Position numbers and translations under genes: made by a program
In this document: positions 24,417 through 33,744 of the stretch, one piece after another
How positions within the stretch are numbered: position 1 is the stretch's first letter
Layout: every line of letters begins with the position of its first letter
The notes under the pieces: model-generated
Databases searched by the model: none
What the model was told of the DNA's origin: nothing
Seen by the model: the letters and a program-made list of their open reading frames with translations, nothing else
Assembly (NCBI GenBank): GCA_965222995.1
Contig: OZ244977.1
Span: 2,976,001-3,040,000, forward strand
DNA length: 64,000 bases
Direction: 5' to 3'
Origin: SB11 sp965222995
GTDB lineage: Bacteria > Bacteroidota > Bacteroidia > UBA8524

Positions 24417-24448
24417 CAAATATGATATTGTACTAGCATATTTGCAAA
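24417..24448 (-). promoter_or_regulatory. Promoter of tRNA-Val (-33 TTTG and -7 CATATTTG)
   Basis: On the minus strand TTTG (24445-24448) and CATATTTG (24417-24424) are 20 bases apart, one mismatch from the Bacteroidota consensus. The two boxes sit within a nine-base perfect inverted repeat (GCAAATATG at 24416-24424, CATATTTGC at 24437-24445). Confidence 0.65.
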
Positions 24449-24465
24449 CGAAAAGTAAAATATTT

Positions 24466-25767
24466 TTACTTACCGCTATTCATTATATCCTCAATCTCTT
24501 CGACCTCTAATGGCATATTAATTTCATCCATCAAATCGCGTTGCCCGTTTTCAGTAATTAGTATATCGTTCTCTAAACGGATACCTATACCTTCTTCTTG
24601 TATATATATGCCCGGCTCACAACTAAATACCATACCGGCTTGCATTGGCTCGTAGTAACGCCCTACATCATGAACGTCAAGCCCCATAAAGTGTGATGTT
24701 CCGTGAGGGAAATATTTCTTCACGGCAGGCCATTTAGGGTCTTGGTTTTTAATATCGTCGTTAGTCAGCACTCCTAAGTCTATCAGCTCCTTTTCCATTA
24801 TGCTTTGTACATTTTGCTGGTACTCTGCCCACATAGTTCCCGGAACCAATAATTTTTGTGCAGCACGCATGGTACGCAATACGGCATTGTATACTTCTTT
24901 TTGGCGAGGCGTAAAGCGTCCGTTCACCGGAAAGGTACGTGTCATATCGCTAACATAGTTAGCATAGTCTACTCCACAATCTACCAATACCAAATCGCCA
25001 TCTTTACACTCTTTATTATTATCTATATAGTGTAATACACAAGCACTTGCCCCTGATGCTACTATGGGGTGAAATGAGTGTCCTGTGGCTCTATTACTCA
25101 AATACTCATGAATTAATTCTGCCTCCACTTGCCATTCTCCTACTCCTGGTTTAGTGAAACGTAAAATACGTTCAAATCCTTTTTTAGAGATACTAATGGC
25201 TTTACGCATTAAATCTACTTCTAAATCAGATTTAATTGCACGCAAACGATGCAATATGGGTGCGGTACGCTCATAATTATGCAATGGGAATTTTGCCTTC
25301 ATTTCATGGGCAAAATCTAAATCTTTATAAGGCGATTTATACCCGTAACGATTATTCTCATTCAGTGGCAAATAAATATTCTCTGACAAGTTGATGATTT
25401 GGCGAGACATACTCTCAAAATCTGTATTCCATTGAATATTTTGTATTCCTGATGTGGCTGTAGCTTCTTCTTTGGTGTATTTATGCCCTTCCCAAACGGC
25501 TATATGTTCATTGGTTTGTTTTAAGAATAGCACTTCACGCAAATCAGGTATGGGGCAATCGGGGTAGATAATCAAAATACTATCTTCTTGGTCTATACCA
25601 CTTAGCCAAAATATGTCGCTGTTTTGTTTAAAGTCGTGGATAGCATCGCCGTTCCATACATACTCGTAGTTACTGTTAAATATGGCTATACTATTAGGCT
25701 TCATTTGTTTTATGAAGCGTTCTCGATTTTCTATAAAAAGTTTGCTATCTATTTGTGGATATTTCAT
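24466..25767 (-). CDS. Xaa-Pro aminopeptidase (M24B, aminopeptidase P)
   Basis: Removes the N-terminal residue from peptides with proline in second position. The 433-residue protein has an N-terminal AMP_N domain (about 1-140) and a C-terminal pita-bread M24 domain. Metal ligands are visible: the aspartates in VDCGVDYANYVSDMTRTFP, the histidine in PHGTSHFMGLDVHD, and the glutamates in CEPGIYI and IRLENDILIT. There is no signal peptide, so it is cytosolic. A well-formed promoter lies 26 bases upstream. Confidence 0.95.
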   Translation of the reverse strand: MKYPQIDSKLFIENRERFIKQMKPNSIAIFNSNYEYVWNGDAIHDFKQNSDIFWLSGIDQEDSILIIYPDCPIPDLREVLFLKQTNEHIAVWEGHKYTKEEATATSGIQNIQWNTDFESMSRQIINLSENIYLPLNENNRYGYKSPYKDLDFAHEMKAKFPLHNYERTAPILHRLRAIKSDLEVDLMRKAISISKKGFERILRFTKPGVGEWQVEAELIHEYLSNRATGHSFHPIVASGASACVLHYIDNNKECKDGDLVLVDCGVDYANYVSDMTRTFPVNGRFTPRQKEVYNAVLRTMRAAQKLLVPGTMWAEYQQNVQSIMEKELIDLGVLTNDDIKNQDPKWPAVKKYFPHGTSHFMGLDVHDVGRYYEPMQAGMVFSCEPGIYIQEEGIGIRLENDILITENGQRDLMDEINMPLEVEEIEDIMNSGK

Positions 25768-25793
25768 GTCTCTTTCTTTACCTGTAAGGAAGG

Positions 25794-25823
25794 CAAAGAT
25801 AGCGATAGTGTTGCTTTATGCAA
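25794..25823 (-). promoter_or_regulatory. Promoter of the aminopeptidase P gene
   Basis: On the minus strand TTG (25821-25823) and TATCTTTG (25794-25801) are 19 bases apart, matching the Bacteroidota -33/-7 arrangement. The start codon follows 26 bases later. Confidence 0.7.
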
Positions 25824-25829
25824 TTACTA

Positions 25830-27509
25830 CTATTCATCATAATAAACAGTACCGTATTTATCTATAAAGCAATAATTATTATTAATCTCATTATTACCTT
25901 TTATAAGCCTTATTCTCCCTAACCAAGGGCTTACATCCATATAAAAGCCATTAAAAGTTTTTCCTATCTTTTTTCTGCAATAAGCAGCATCCATCTCCGT
26001 ATAAGTATTATCTTTTATTATCAGTATTCTATCTTCTAGCGTAATAACTATTTCCTTTAAATTATTTCTTGCTAAAATGCTTTGCAATGATGTAACAAAG
26101 AAATGCTGGGGATAAGTACCCATAGGTGTATTATCTATAAAATTGTAATGTTTAATTGGACTGCCATTACTATCTATTAAAGTAACACCTCCCATATTTG
26201 CCGTTAGAAAAAACTTCCCTACCGCTATTAACCCAGATGAGCAATCGATTTTAATAACAGTTATTTTACCGTTTCTATCTATTATAGCATTTTGCCCGTT
26301 TACGGTTATCGGGAAATATTTTTCTCCTATTACATGGTATTTTGTTTCACGTTCACCATATCTGCAAACAGCATCACTCCAATTCTCTAAAAGTAATTTC
26401 CAGCTGCTGTTGTATAAGTTTATAGTACTATCTGATGTTTTTAGAACAAGAAAGTTTTTATTCATTCTTAACATCCGTGCGTACCCGCTACCAGTGCATA
26501 TAGTATCTGTATTTCCAATGGTGTCTTGTACTAAAAAGCAACTATTGTTTATTCTATAAAACAACCCTTTATAAATACCTTTGTAACTACCCTCTTCTGT
26601 TAACGGAATCCCTTTTTTTACATACTCTCCTTTGGTGTTTATAATACTTGCAGTTCCGTTTTTATACCCTTCTATATATTGATATTCTGCAAAGAATTTT
26701 TTTCCAAATGGTCCCAAAGAGTTTTTGGTTTTTAATGAAAATAATTTCTTGCCTTGGCGGTTAAACACCTGCTTTTCTCTTCCTGTATTTAAGATGAAGC
26801 AATTATTTATAAGCGATGCCAGCCTAAATACTCCTTTTATTTCTTGTACTTTATTTTTATTATAAAGTTTAAGGTATTCTTTTCCATTTTTAGCCACATA
26901 AATCAGCCCTTCGCCTACCCCAAGTATTTGTAGTGTAGTATCTTTTTTTAGGGTATAAAATAAGGTCTGTTCTTCTACTACTCTCTTTATAAAATCAACC
27001 CTCGCAAAGTAATACCTCCTAGGTACTCTAAAACTATATTGTTCACCATTGTCTTTAACAACTTGTATTTTTTTACCTACTCTAAAGGCTAGCGTTCTAT
27101 GATTGATGTTGTTTTTCTGATATTTCAACAAAAAAGGATAACCTACTCTGTTATTAGAGATTTTATCAATTATCCAAATAGAGTCGTTATGGATGCCATA
27201 GTAGAGTTTGTTGCCAAAAATATTGTAGCCTTTGGGTATCAGCCTTCCCTGCTTATCTATAAACCTATCTTCTATCTTTCTTTTTTCAAAAGTCTCGTAT
27301 ACATAATGTTTCACTCTTGCTCTCCCCAACTCATCAAACCCTTCAACACTTGCAAAAGTTGGTTTTACCTTTATTACTTTATTACTATCTACATAGCCCC
27401 ACAAATTACCTTTGCGGTAAGGTATTAAATCAGGCATCTGTGCAATGCTAATTTTAAACACACCGACAGAAAGAAATAGGATTAAAAGTTTGGGTAATAA
27501 TGACTTCAT
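25830..27509 (-). CDS. Exported WG-repeat-like protein
   Basis: A 559-residue protein from the ATG at 27509 (an ATG five codons upstream gives a poorer signal peptide). The signal peptide ends near FKISIAQ. Near the N-terminus is a WG-type repeat unit (GNLWGYVDSNKVIKVKPTF), and further degenerate units recur (NKVQEIKGVFRLASL, INTKGEYVKKG, NNYCFIDKYGTVYYD). WG repeats form beta-rich surface proteins of unknown role. The C-terminal end repeats the pattern of FIDKYG-x-x-Y. Its promoter region overlaps the terminator region of the next gene upstream. Confidence 0.8.
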   Translation of the reverse strand: MKSLLPKLLILFLSVGVFKISIAQMPDLIPYRKGNLWGYVDSNKVIKVKPTFASVEGFDELGRARVKHYVYETFEKRKIEDRFIDKQGRLIPKGYNIFGNKLYYGIHNDSIWIIDKISNNRVGYPFLLKYQKNNINHRTLAFRVGKKIQVVKDNGEQYSFRVPRRYYFARVDFIKRVVEEQTLFYTLKKDTTLQILGVGEGLIYVAKNGKEYLKLYNKNKVQEIKGVFRLASLINNCFILNTGREKQVFNRQGKKLFSLKTKNSLGPFGKKFFAEYQYIEGYKNGTASIINTKGEYVKKGIPLTEEGSYKGIYKGLFYRINNSCFLVQDTIGNTDTICTGSGYARMLRMNKNFLVLKTSDSTINLYNSSWKLLLENWSDAVCRYGERETKYHVIGEKYFPITVNGQNAIIDRNGKITVIKIDCSSGLIAVGKFFLTANMGGVTLIDSNGSPIKHYNFIDNTPMGTYPQHFFVTSLQSILARNNLKEIVITLEDRILIIKDNTYTEMDAAYCRKKIGKTFNGFYMDVSPWLGRIRLIKGNNEINNNYCFIDKYGTVYYDE

Positions 27510-27574
27510 ATTAGTTGGATGCAATAAATACCTTATTTACATATCAACTCTCGTAATTTTTCATTTAGGGGCAT

Positions 27575-27612
27575 AAAAAAGCCCTTACGACTTTTCTGTA
27601 ATAAGGGCTTTA
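27575..27612 (-). terminator. Terminator of lipoprotein paralogue 1
   Basis: On the minus strand AAAGCCCTTA pairs with TAAGGGCTTT (ten bases, loop of about 14) and runs into TTTT. It closes the leftward lipoprotein gene at 27632. Confidence 0.8.
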
Positions 27613-27631
27613 CTTTTTTTAAATGTATTTA

Positions 27632-29491
27632 TTATCTATCAGGTTCTCTAATAACAGAAAACTTTCCATTTGTGATTTTTACATTGTCAGGAATACTGGG
27701 CACATAACAATCCCCTGTAAAAGTCCCTTTTACAGGTTCACCAACTTTACCAAACTCTGTAAGTGTTATACTAATGGCATAAAAATGGAAATTCGTGCCT
27801 GTTGAAGTAGTGTTTTTATCAGGAATATATATTTCCATCCCGTCAACTCCCATCGGGGCTACTGAATCAACAGGGTGTTTTCCAATTGAAGAGTTTTTCA
27901 AATAAAACCTTGAGACTCCCCCTTGGTTTTTTTTCCATTCAAACTCCCTTAAGTCAATAACTAAAGGACGATTAAAAGGTCTTGACGTACGTAGATATGC
28001 AGTTGCCACTTCAATATTATCCAAGCTTATTGACTTTGTGGTTGTGCCATCCGAATAATCAAAACTTAAATAAACTTGTGTTTGTGTTGAAGGACACACC
28101 TTAATAGTTCCTAAATCTAATTTCTTTCCATTGGCTGGTAGTGTAATTGTTTTGGTTACTTTTTCAGCTAGGTTAGCTGTCTTAAAAGTTAGTTCAATGT
28201 CTTTATTTCCTATGTCTAGTAATGCTAGACTAAAATTACCGTCTTTTATAATTCTTTTGGTTGTTTCTCCTTCAATTTTCATAGAAACACTTCCTTTAAA
28301 AGGTTTATTACCACAATCAGTAATATTTGCCTTAACTTGAGTTAAACATGGAAGTTTAATAGTTCCTAAATCATAAACTTGGTTATTGCTAAGTGGAGGA
28401 ATGGTTATATTTAAATTAATATATTTTTTTTGTACAAATGAGTATGCTCTCAATTTACGCGTTATGCCTCTAACAATAAGTGTTTTCATAAAATTCCCGC
28501 CATCATCAACAAAAAGATGGTTTTGCCCGATACTAGGTCTGAAACCTCTTATAGGATTACCCTCGCAATCAACAAACTTACCCCTTATTCTAGCCAAATC
28601 CAGAACTAAAAGGTCTGCATTCCAAGCTGTAAAATGACTTACTTCTCCAACATATTGTCCATTTTGTAATTTGGCTTTGCCTTCTTCAATCCAAACACCC
28701 TTGTTTTCATCAAAATACCATAGGGGTATAGTTGCAGGTGGAGCTATTTCTGTATTTGAAGGTACCGGTATAGTTAGCATGGCTTTTTTCCCATCAACAA
28801 GTTGTAAGTAATTTCCCGCATCATCTCGCAACTCCACATTTAACATTCCATACGAGTATAATTGTGCGTTTTCTCCTTCGGCTGTATAGGCTCTTAAATC
28901 TCCACCGGGAATTAATAGCGAGAAGTTTTCATCATCTGGGTCAATATGGTCTATGGCTACATTTACTTGCCCTGTATAGGGTGTGCCGTCTAACTTTTTA
29001 ATTGCATTGGCAGGAAAATCTACTTTTGCCCCGCTTGGTAATGTAATGATTTTCGCTTCGGTTGCTTTGAAACGCTGTATATTGTTTTGGGCAACCATAA
29101 CTAGGTTTATTTCATATTCACTTCCTGCCTCACCATGAACTGTTGTTGATGCTGTGAAATAACCTTGTTTTTGTGCTTTTATATAGCAAAAATCGCCAGT
29201 AAAGGGTGCATTAACCAACTCAAACATCCCGTCTTCATCAGTTGTAAAGATTTGAGTACCTGTACTTACTACTGCATTTTGTATATAGTTACCTTCTAAG
29301 TCTTGCACAAAACCGTACACTGTTGATTTGAATGTTACAGCTGGTGGTGTGTAAGGGTTTACAGGAACTGTTGGGTTATTGGTAGCAGGATTGTTAGTTG
29401 GGTTGGTAACTTCTTTTTTGTTACAATTTGTAACAAGCAGCACAATGCATGAGTAGACAATTACCTTTAGGATGTTTACTTTGATTTTCAT
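27632..29491 (-). CDS. Surface lipoprotein, carboxypeptidase-regulatory plus ZU5/FAM171-like domain (paralogue 1)
   Basis: A 619-residue lipoprotein (lipobox near LLVTNC, lipidation about Cys23). After a Thr/Pro/Asn linker comes a carboxypeptidase-like regulatory domain (FVQDLEGNYIQNAVVSTG, FTTDEDGMFELVNAPF). Next is a beta domain with PSGAKVDFPANAIKKLDG, PGGDLRA, YSYGMLNVELRDDAGNYLQL, IPLWYFDE and VSHFTAWN, resembling the ZU5/FAM171-type fold. The last 270 residues are further beta units with paired cysteines, ending ITNGKFSVIREPDR. It is one of three tandem paralogues. The role is unknown; a binding or adhesion function at the outer membrane is plausible. Confidence 0.85.
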   Translation of the reverse strand: MKIKVNILKVIVYSCIVLLVTNCNKKEVTNPTNNPATNNPTVPVNPYTPPAVTFKSTVYGFVQDLEGNYIQNAVVSTGTQIFTTDEDGMFELVNAPFTGDFCYIKAQKQGYFTASTTVHGEAGSEYEINLVMVAQNNIQRFKATEAKIITLPSGAKVDFPANAIKKLDGTPYTGQVNVAIDHIDPDDENFSLLIPGGDLRAYTAEGENAQLYSYGMLNVELRDDAGNYLQLVDGKKAMLTIPVPSNTEIAPPATIPLWYFDENKGVWIEEGKAKLQNGQYVGEVSHFTAWNADLLVLDLARIRGKFVDCEGNPIRGFRPSIGQNHLFVDDGGNFMKTLIVRGITRKLRAYSFVQKKYINLNITIPPLSNNQVYDLGTIKLPCLTQVKANITDCGNKPFKGSVSMKIEGETTKRIIKDGNFSLALLDIGNKDIELTFKTANLAEKVTKTITLPANGKKLDLGTIKVCPSTQTQVYLSFDYSDGTTTKSISLDNIEVATAYLRTSRPFNRPLVIDLREFEWKKNQGGVSRFYLKNSSIGKHPVDSVAPMGVDGMEIYIPDKNTTSTGTNFHFYAISITLTEFGKVGEPVKGTFTGDCYVPSIPDNVKITNGKFSVIREPDR

Positions 29492-29610
29492 ACTTATTGA
29501 AATTTAATTGCGCCACTTATAACTATGATGTTACTAAAACTAATTTGGTTGGGTAAATAGTATTTCTATTTACTAATTTTTTTATTCTTACAATAAACCG
29601 ACTTTACTAA

Positions 29611-29646
29611 AAAAATAAAACCCTTGTTACAACTTTGCAACAAGGG
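29611..29646 (-). terminator. Terminator of lipoprotein paralogue 2
   Basis: On the minus strand CCCTTGTT pairs with AACAAGGG, followed by a T-rich tract. The 19 bases at 29648-29666 beside it recur identically at 31732-31750 beside the next paralogue's terminator. Confidence 0.78.
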
Positions 29647-29690
29647 TATAAAATTGCTTTTGATAGAGAGATAGTTTAAAAAAAGTGTTT

Positions 29691-31535
29691 TTATTTATCG
29701 GGTAAACGAAGAACTGAAAATTGCCCTTTAGTTATTTCTGTTTTCTGGTTTATAAAAAACCTGTACTTATCCAGCGGATACGCTTCACCGTAAAAAGTAC
29801 CTGCAACCCTACCTCCAGTTGCCTCTAAATCGGTAATATCTACCGTTAGTTTATTAATTCTTAGGCTTGCCGTATAGTCATTGCTAAATAAAGTTGTCCT
29901 ATCTAAAGGCTCGCGCAAAATGCCCATACTATCCGTTGCAGAATATGCTGTATTAGTGCCTTTTTTAGGGTTATTAATTATTAGTTGATTGAACGTTTTA
30001 TTATCGCTAATAACCTGAATTACCAGCACGTCTTTATCACTATAATAAACTGCGCCTGCGTCGTTTATTTTGCCAACATCAATCGTTTTATTGGTAAAGT
30101 TTTCCTTGTATACAAAATATGTTTCTTGTTTTGATTTACAGGTTTTAACATCTCCCAAATTATGCAGCTTACCTTCTTTTGGAATTATGATATTAATTTT
30201 TTGTAATTGCCCTGAAGCGGGTTGGTAGAAAAACAGTTCGGCTTCCTCATTATAATCTTCATAAAACCCTATTGAAAAATCACCATTTCTTATATACTTT
30301 TTAATTTGACGGTTTTTAATTTTCAAAATAGAATATCCATTAAATGGCTCATCATTACAGTTATAAACTTTTGCAGTAATTTTTGCTTTGCATCTATCTA
30401 CTTTCATTACTCCAATATCAAAATTCTCTCCACCTCTAAGGGGTTCCACTGTTTTATTTAAGATAATTTCACTGTTATTTTCATCTTTTATTGCACTAAT
30501 ATCTATTTTGATTCCTGAGGGAACGAAACAACGCCATTTGCCTCCGCCATCTAGTTTTAGTTTCCGCTGCCCTACTTTCAGTCTCAGGTCTGCAACCCCA
30601 TCTCCAAAGCAATCTGCTACTTCTCCGCTTAGGTCTGCCCTTTCTGACGGAATATCACAATTCCATGATGTAAAATGCGAAACTTTGCCTACATAACTAC
30701 CGTTTATAAGTTGTGCACTACCTTCTTCAATCCATACGCCTTCTTCTTCATCAAAATACCATAAGGGTATTGTTGCAGGGGCATTATTCTTCATTTCATT
30801 AGGTACGGGTATTTTTAGTGTTACTTTTTTACCTTTAGCTACTTGCAAATAGTTTCCGGCACCATCAAACAACTCAACATTAAGCATTCCGTAAGAGTAC
30901 AGTTGTACATCTTCTCCCTGTGCACTAAAAGCCCTCAAATCTCCGCCCGGTATTACATCGTAAAAATCAGAGGCCGTAGGGTTTAAATGATTAACTGCTA
31001 CTTTAACAACTCCCGTATACGGTGTACCGTCAAGCATCTTAACAGCATTTTTGGGAAAGTTTACTTCGGCCCCCCCGCTTAGTGTTATAGATTTTTCCTG
31101 ACTTGTATTGAAGGATACTATATTGTTTTGCGGCTGCATTACCAACTCAGTAGTAAACATATCAGTTTTGTTACCCATTATAGTGGTTGATGCCGTGAAA
31201 TAGCCTTGCTTTTCTGCTTTTATAAAACAAAAGTCGCCTGTAAATGCTGCATCGGCAATTTCGAAAGCTCCGTTTTCATCAGTAGTAAATGTTTTGCCGC
31301 TTGCACTTACTATAGCATCTTGAATAGGTGCCCCGTTTTCATCTTGAACAAACCCCATAATGGTTGAGGTGAATGTAATTGCCGGAGGGACATAATTATT
31401 TTGTGGCGGGGCAGGCCTTGTTGCCACGCCTGGATTGATGGGGTTTGGCGATTCTTCTTTTTTACTGCAATTACTAATTACGGCTAATAAGAAAAAGCCT
31501 AAAATAACCTTTGATAATAATACTCTTACCTTCAT
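29691..31535 (-). CDS. Surface lipoprotein, same family (paralogue 2)
   Basis: A 614-residue lipoprotein (lipobox near VISNC). It shares the plan of its neighbours: KKEESPNP linker, regulatory domain (FVQDENGAPIQDAIVSASG), then a beta domain with PGGDLRAFSAQGEDVQLYS and VSHFTSWNCD. It differs most from the other two: it begins with SGGAEVNFPKNAVKML where they have PSGAKVDFP, and its C-terminal half is almost unrelated apart from cysteine pairs and the final EITKGQFSVLRLPDK. Cotranscription is doubtful since each gene has its own terminator. Confidence 0.85.
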   Translation of the reverse strand: MKVRVLLSKVILGFFLLAVISNCSKKEESPNPINPGVATRPAPPQNNYVPPAITFTSTIMGFVQDENGAPIQDAIVSASGKTFTTDENGAFEIADAAFTGDFCFIKAEKQGYFTASTTIMGNKTDMFTTELVMQPQNNIVSFNTSQEKSITLSGGAEVNFPKNAVKMLDGTPYTGVVKVAVNHLNPTASDFYDVIPGGDLRAFSAQGEDVQLYSYGMLNVELFDGAGNYLQVAKGKKVTLKIPVPNEMKNNAPATIPLWYFDEEEGVWIEEGSAQLINGSYVGKVSHFTSWNCDIPSERADLSGEVADCFGDGVADLRLKVGQRKLKLDGGGKWRCFVPSGIKIDISAIKDENNSEIILNKTVEPLRGGENFDIGVMKVDRCKAKITAKVYNCNDEPFNGYSILKIKNRQIKKYIRNGDFSIGFYEDYNEEAELFFYQPASGQLQKINIIIPKEGKLHNLGDVKTCKSKQETYFVYKENFTNKTIDVGKINDAGAVYYSDKDVLVIQVISDNKTFNQLIINNPKKGTNTAYSATDSMGILREPLDRTTLFSNDYTASLRINKLTVDITDLEATGGRVAGTFYGEAYPLDKYRFFINQKTEITKGQFSVLRLPDK

Positions 31536-31696
31536 AATGATAGTTGGTTTATAGGTGAAACAATACAGAGATACAAACAGGTATATGAAAACTGCTATAA
31601 CAAAGCAATTTTCTACGTTAACGTATTCTCCATTTTATTGTATAAGAGCAGAAACACAAAAAAGATACACATTTACCAATTTTTTTAGTTTTTCAA

Positions 31697-31730
31697 TAAA
31701 AAACCCCTGATACAAATTTGCATCAAGGGT
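31697..31730 (-). terminator. Terminator of lipoprotein paralogue 3
   Basis: On the minus strand ACCCTTGATG pairs with TATCAGGGGT imperfectly (two mismatches) and is followed by TTTTTT. Its flank is copied from, or to, that of paralogue 2. Confidence 0.7.
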
Positions 31731-31772
31731 AATAAAATTGCTTTTGATAGTATGAGAAGTGAAATGAAAAAA

Positions 31773-33590
31773 CTATCTATTTGGTAAGCGCAGTACTGTG
31801 AACTTACCATTTGTAATTGCAACTGATTTAGGAACTTGATTCGTATATTTAGTCATATTACCTGAGAATGTGCCTGATATTTCTCCCCCCTGCCCATCAT
31901 ATTTATCAATTTTAATAGTAATACCATCATCGTAGAAAACTTCATTCACTGAAGTTTGCATGTATAATGTACTATCTCCGTTAGGAGGAATTGTGCCTAA
32001 CTTGGGAGACCATATTGTAAAATTTGCAGTTTGTACAACATTTTGATTGTCTTTTGCTTGATATGACAATTGAAGAAAATCGGCTGAAGAATAATAAGTC
32101 CCCTGAGCCATAGTAATGTCATCAAAGCTTACTGATTTGATACCTGAGCCATCATCATAATCAAAGCTGAATTTAGGAGTTACTGATGTTGGTGGACAGG
32201 CTTTTATTTTTCCTAAATTTAATTTTTTCTCAGATTTTGGAGTAGTAATATCCATTTTTGACAGTTGACCTGCGGATGGATTGTGGAAAAATAGTTCTGC
32301 TTTCTCGTTTTCGTTTGCATATAATAATTGTTTAAATATGCCATTGGTGGTATACGTTCTTATTTCCCCACTACCCACTTTTAAAATTACGTAACCTTTG
32401 AAAGGTTTATCATCACAATCGCTAATTGTAGCCATAATTGTTGTTACACATTTTATACTGATTTTTCCTACGTCATAGGTTTGTCCTTCAGTAAGTTTGG
32501 GTGCAGTAATTATTACTTCCCCTTTTTTTCTCCAGTCAAAATTGTATTGCATTATTTCAATGTCAATTCCTGCAGGCACCCAACATTCCCACTCCCCATT
32601 CTCATTGGTATTAAGCGTAATTTGCCCTATTCTTACACTTACATTGCCTAATATTTCGCCTTCACAATCGGTTAAAATTCCTTTTATAAATGCTCTTGGT
32701 CCTTGCCAGTCGCAATTCCACGGAGTAAAGTGGCTTACCGTTCCTATATACTCTCCGTTTTTCAGCTTTGCTTCTCCTTCTTCTATCCAAATCCCTTTGT
32801 TTTCATCAAAATACCATAGGGATATGGTTTCAAGAGCCGTGTTTTGCATATCGGTTGGTACAGGCATACTTAGCGTGGCTGTTTTCCCATCAGCCAGCTG
32901 TAAATAATTTCCTGCATCGTCGCGAAGTTCAACATTTAGCATACCATAAGAGTAAAGTTGTACTTCATTACCTTCGGCACTAAAAGCACGTAAATCTCCT
33001 CCCGGAATAATTAATGAAAAATCAGGGTCTGAAGGGTCTATGTGCTTCACAGCTACATTTACTTGCCCTGTATAAGGTGTACCATCAAGCTTTTTAATAG
33101 CACTTGCAGGAAAATCTACCTTAGCTCCACTTGGCAGGGTAATGGTTTTAGCTTCTGTAGCTTTGAAACTTTGAATATTGTTTTGAGGTACCATTACCAA
33201 TTGTGTGGTATAGTCTGTTCCAGCTTTACCGTGCACGGTGGTTGAGGCGGTGAAAAACCCGCTTTTCTGGGCTTTTATATAACAAAAGTCTCCGGTAAAA
33301 GGGGCATCAACCAACTCAAATGCTCCGTTTTCATCCGTTGTAAAGGTTTTTGAGCCCGTACTTACTAATGCATTTTGTACTGGATCTCCGTTTAAGTCTT
33401 GTACAAAACCCGAAACTGTTGTTGAGAAACTTACAGGAGGAGGAGTATATTTATTTTCAGGCACTGTAGGGTTGTTTGTATAATTATTACCTACAGGGTT
33501 TGGAGATTCCTCTTTTTTGCTACAACTACTGATTATGAGCAATATAGAAAGAACAGATAGGCTTTTAGAAATTAATTTTTTTACTTTCAT
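31773..33590 (-). CDS. Surface lipoprotein, same family (paralogue 3)
   Basis: A 605-residue lipoprotein from the ATG at 33590, which gives the lipobox LIISSC; an upstream ATG adds 13 residues before the signal peptide. The first 320 residues are very close to paralogue 1 (FKATEAKTITLPSGAKVDFP; PYTGQVNVAVKHIDPS; YSYGMLNVELRDDAGNYLQL). The middle and C-terminal third diverge, with cysteine pairs in DCEGEIL and DCDDKPF, ending AITNGKFTVLRLPNR. The close match with paralogue 1, across a more distant paralogue 2, suggests a recent duplication or gene conversion. Confidence 0.85.
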   Translation of the reverse strand: MKVKKLISKSLSVLSILLIISSCSKKEESPNPVGNNYTNNPTVPENKYTPPPVSFSTTVSGFVQDLNGDPVQNALVSTGSKTFTTDENGAFELVDAPFTGDFCYIKAQKSGFFTASTTVHGKAGTDYTTQLVMVPQNNIQSFKATEAKTITLPSGAKVDFPASAIKKLDGTPYTGQVNVAVKHIDPSDPDFSLIIPGGDLRAFSAEGNEVQLYSYGMLNVELRDDAGNYLQLADGKTATLSMPVPTDMQNTALETISLWYFDENKGIWIEEGEAKLKNGEYIGTVSHFTPWNCDWQGPRAFIKGILTDCEGEILGNVSVRIGQITLNTNENGEWECWVPAGIDIEIMQYNFDWRKKGEVIITAPKLTEGQTYDVGKISIKCVTTIMATISDCDDKPFKGYVILKVGSGEIRTYTTNGIFKQLLYANENEKAELFFHNPSAGQLSKMDITTPKSEKKLNLGKIKACPPTSVTPKFSFDYDDGSGIKSVSFDDITMAQGTYYSSADFLQLSYQAKDNQNVVQTANFTIWSPKLGTIPPNGDSTLYMQTSVNEVFYDDGITIKIDKYDGQGGEISGTFSGNMTKYTNQVPKSVAITNGKFTVLRLPNR

Positions 33591-33744
33591 AGTGATAGAA
33601 ATTACTGGTTCATATAATAAACGATGCAACCAGTTTGAAATACGTTGGGTAGTTAGTAAAACAAGTTACTTTTTTATATGAAATCGAAATTTTAAGCCCT
33701 TTTTGATAGAAAAGAACCAAAACTGTACTATTTGATAATAGTAT

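Noticed and set aside
24258..24419. N-terminal extension of the RidA-type gene by 54 codons
   Set aside because: It translates tRNA-Val and its terminator, and a promoter box lies between them and the ATG at 24257.
29648..31750. CRISPR-like direct repeats at 29648-29666 and 31732-31750
   Set aside because: Only two copies, about 2 kb apart, each beside a paralogue terminator; they are duplicated 3' flanks.
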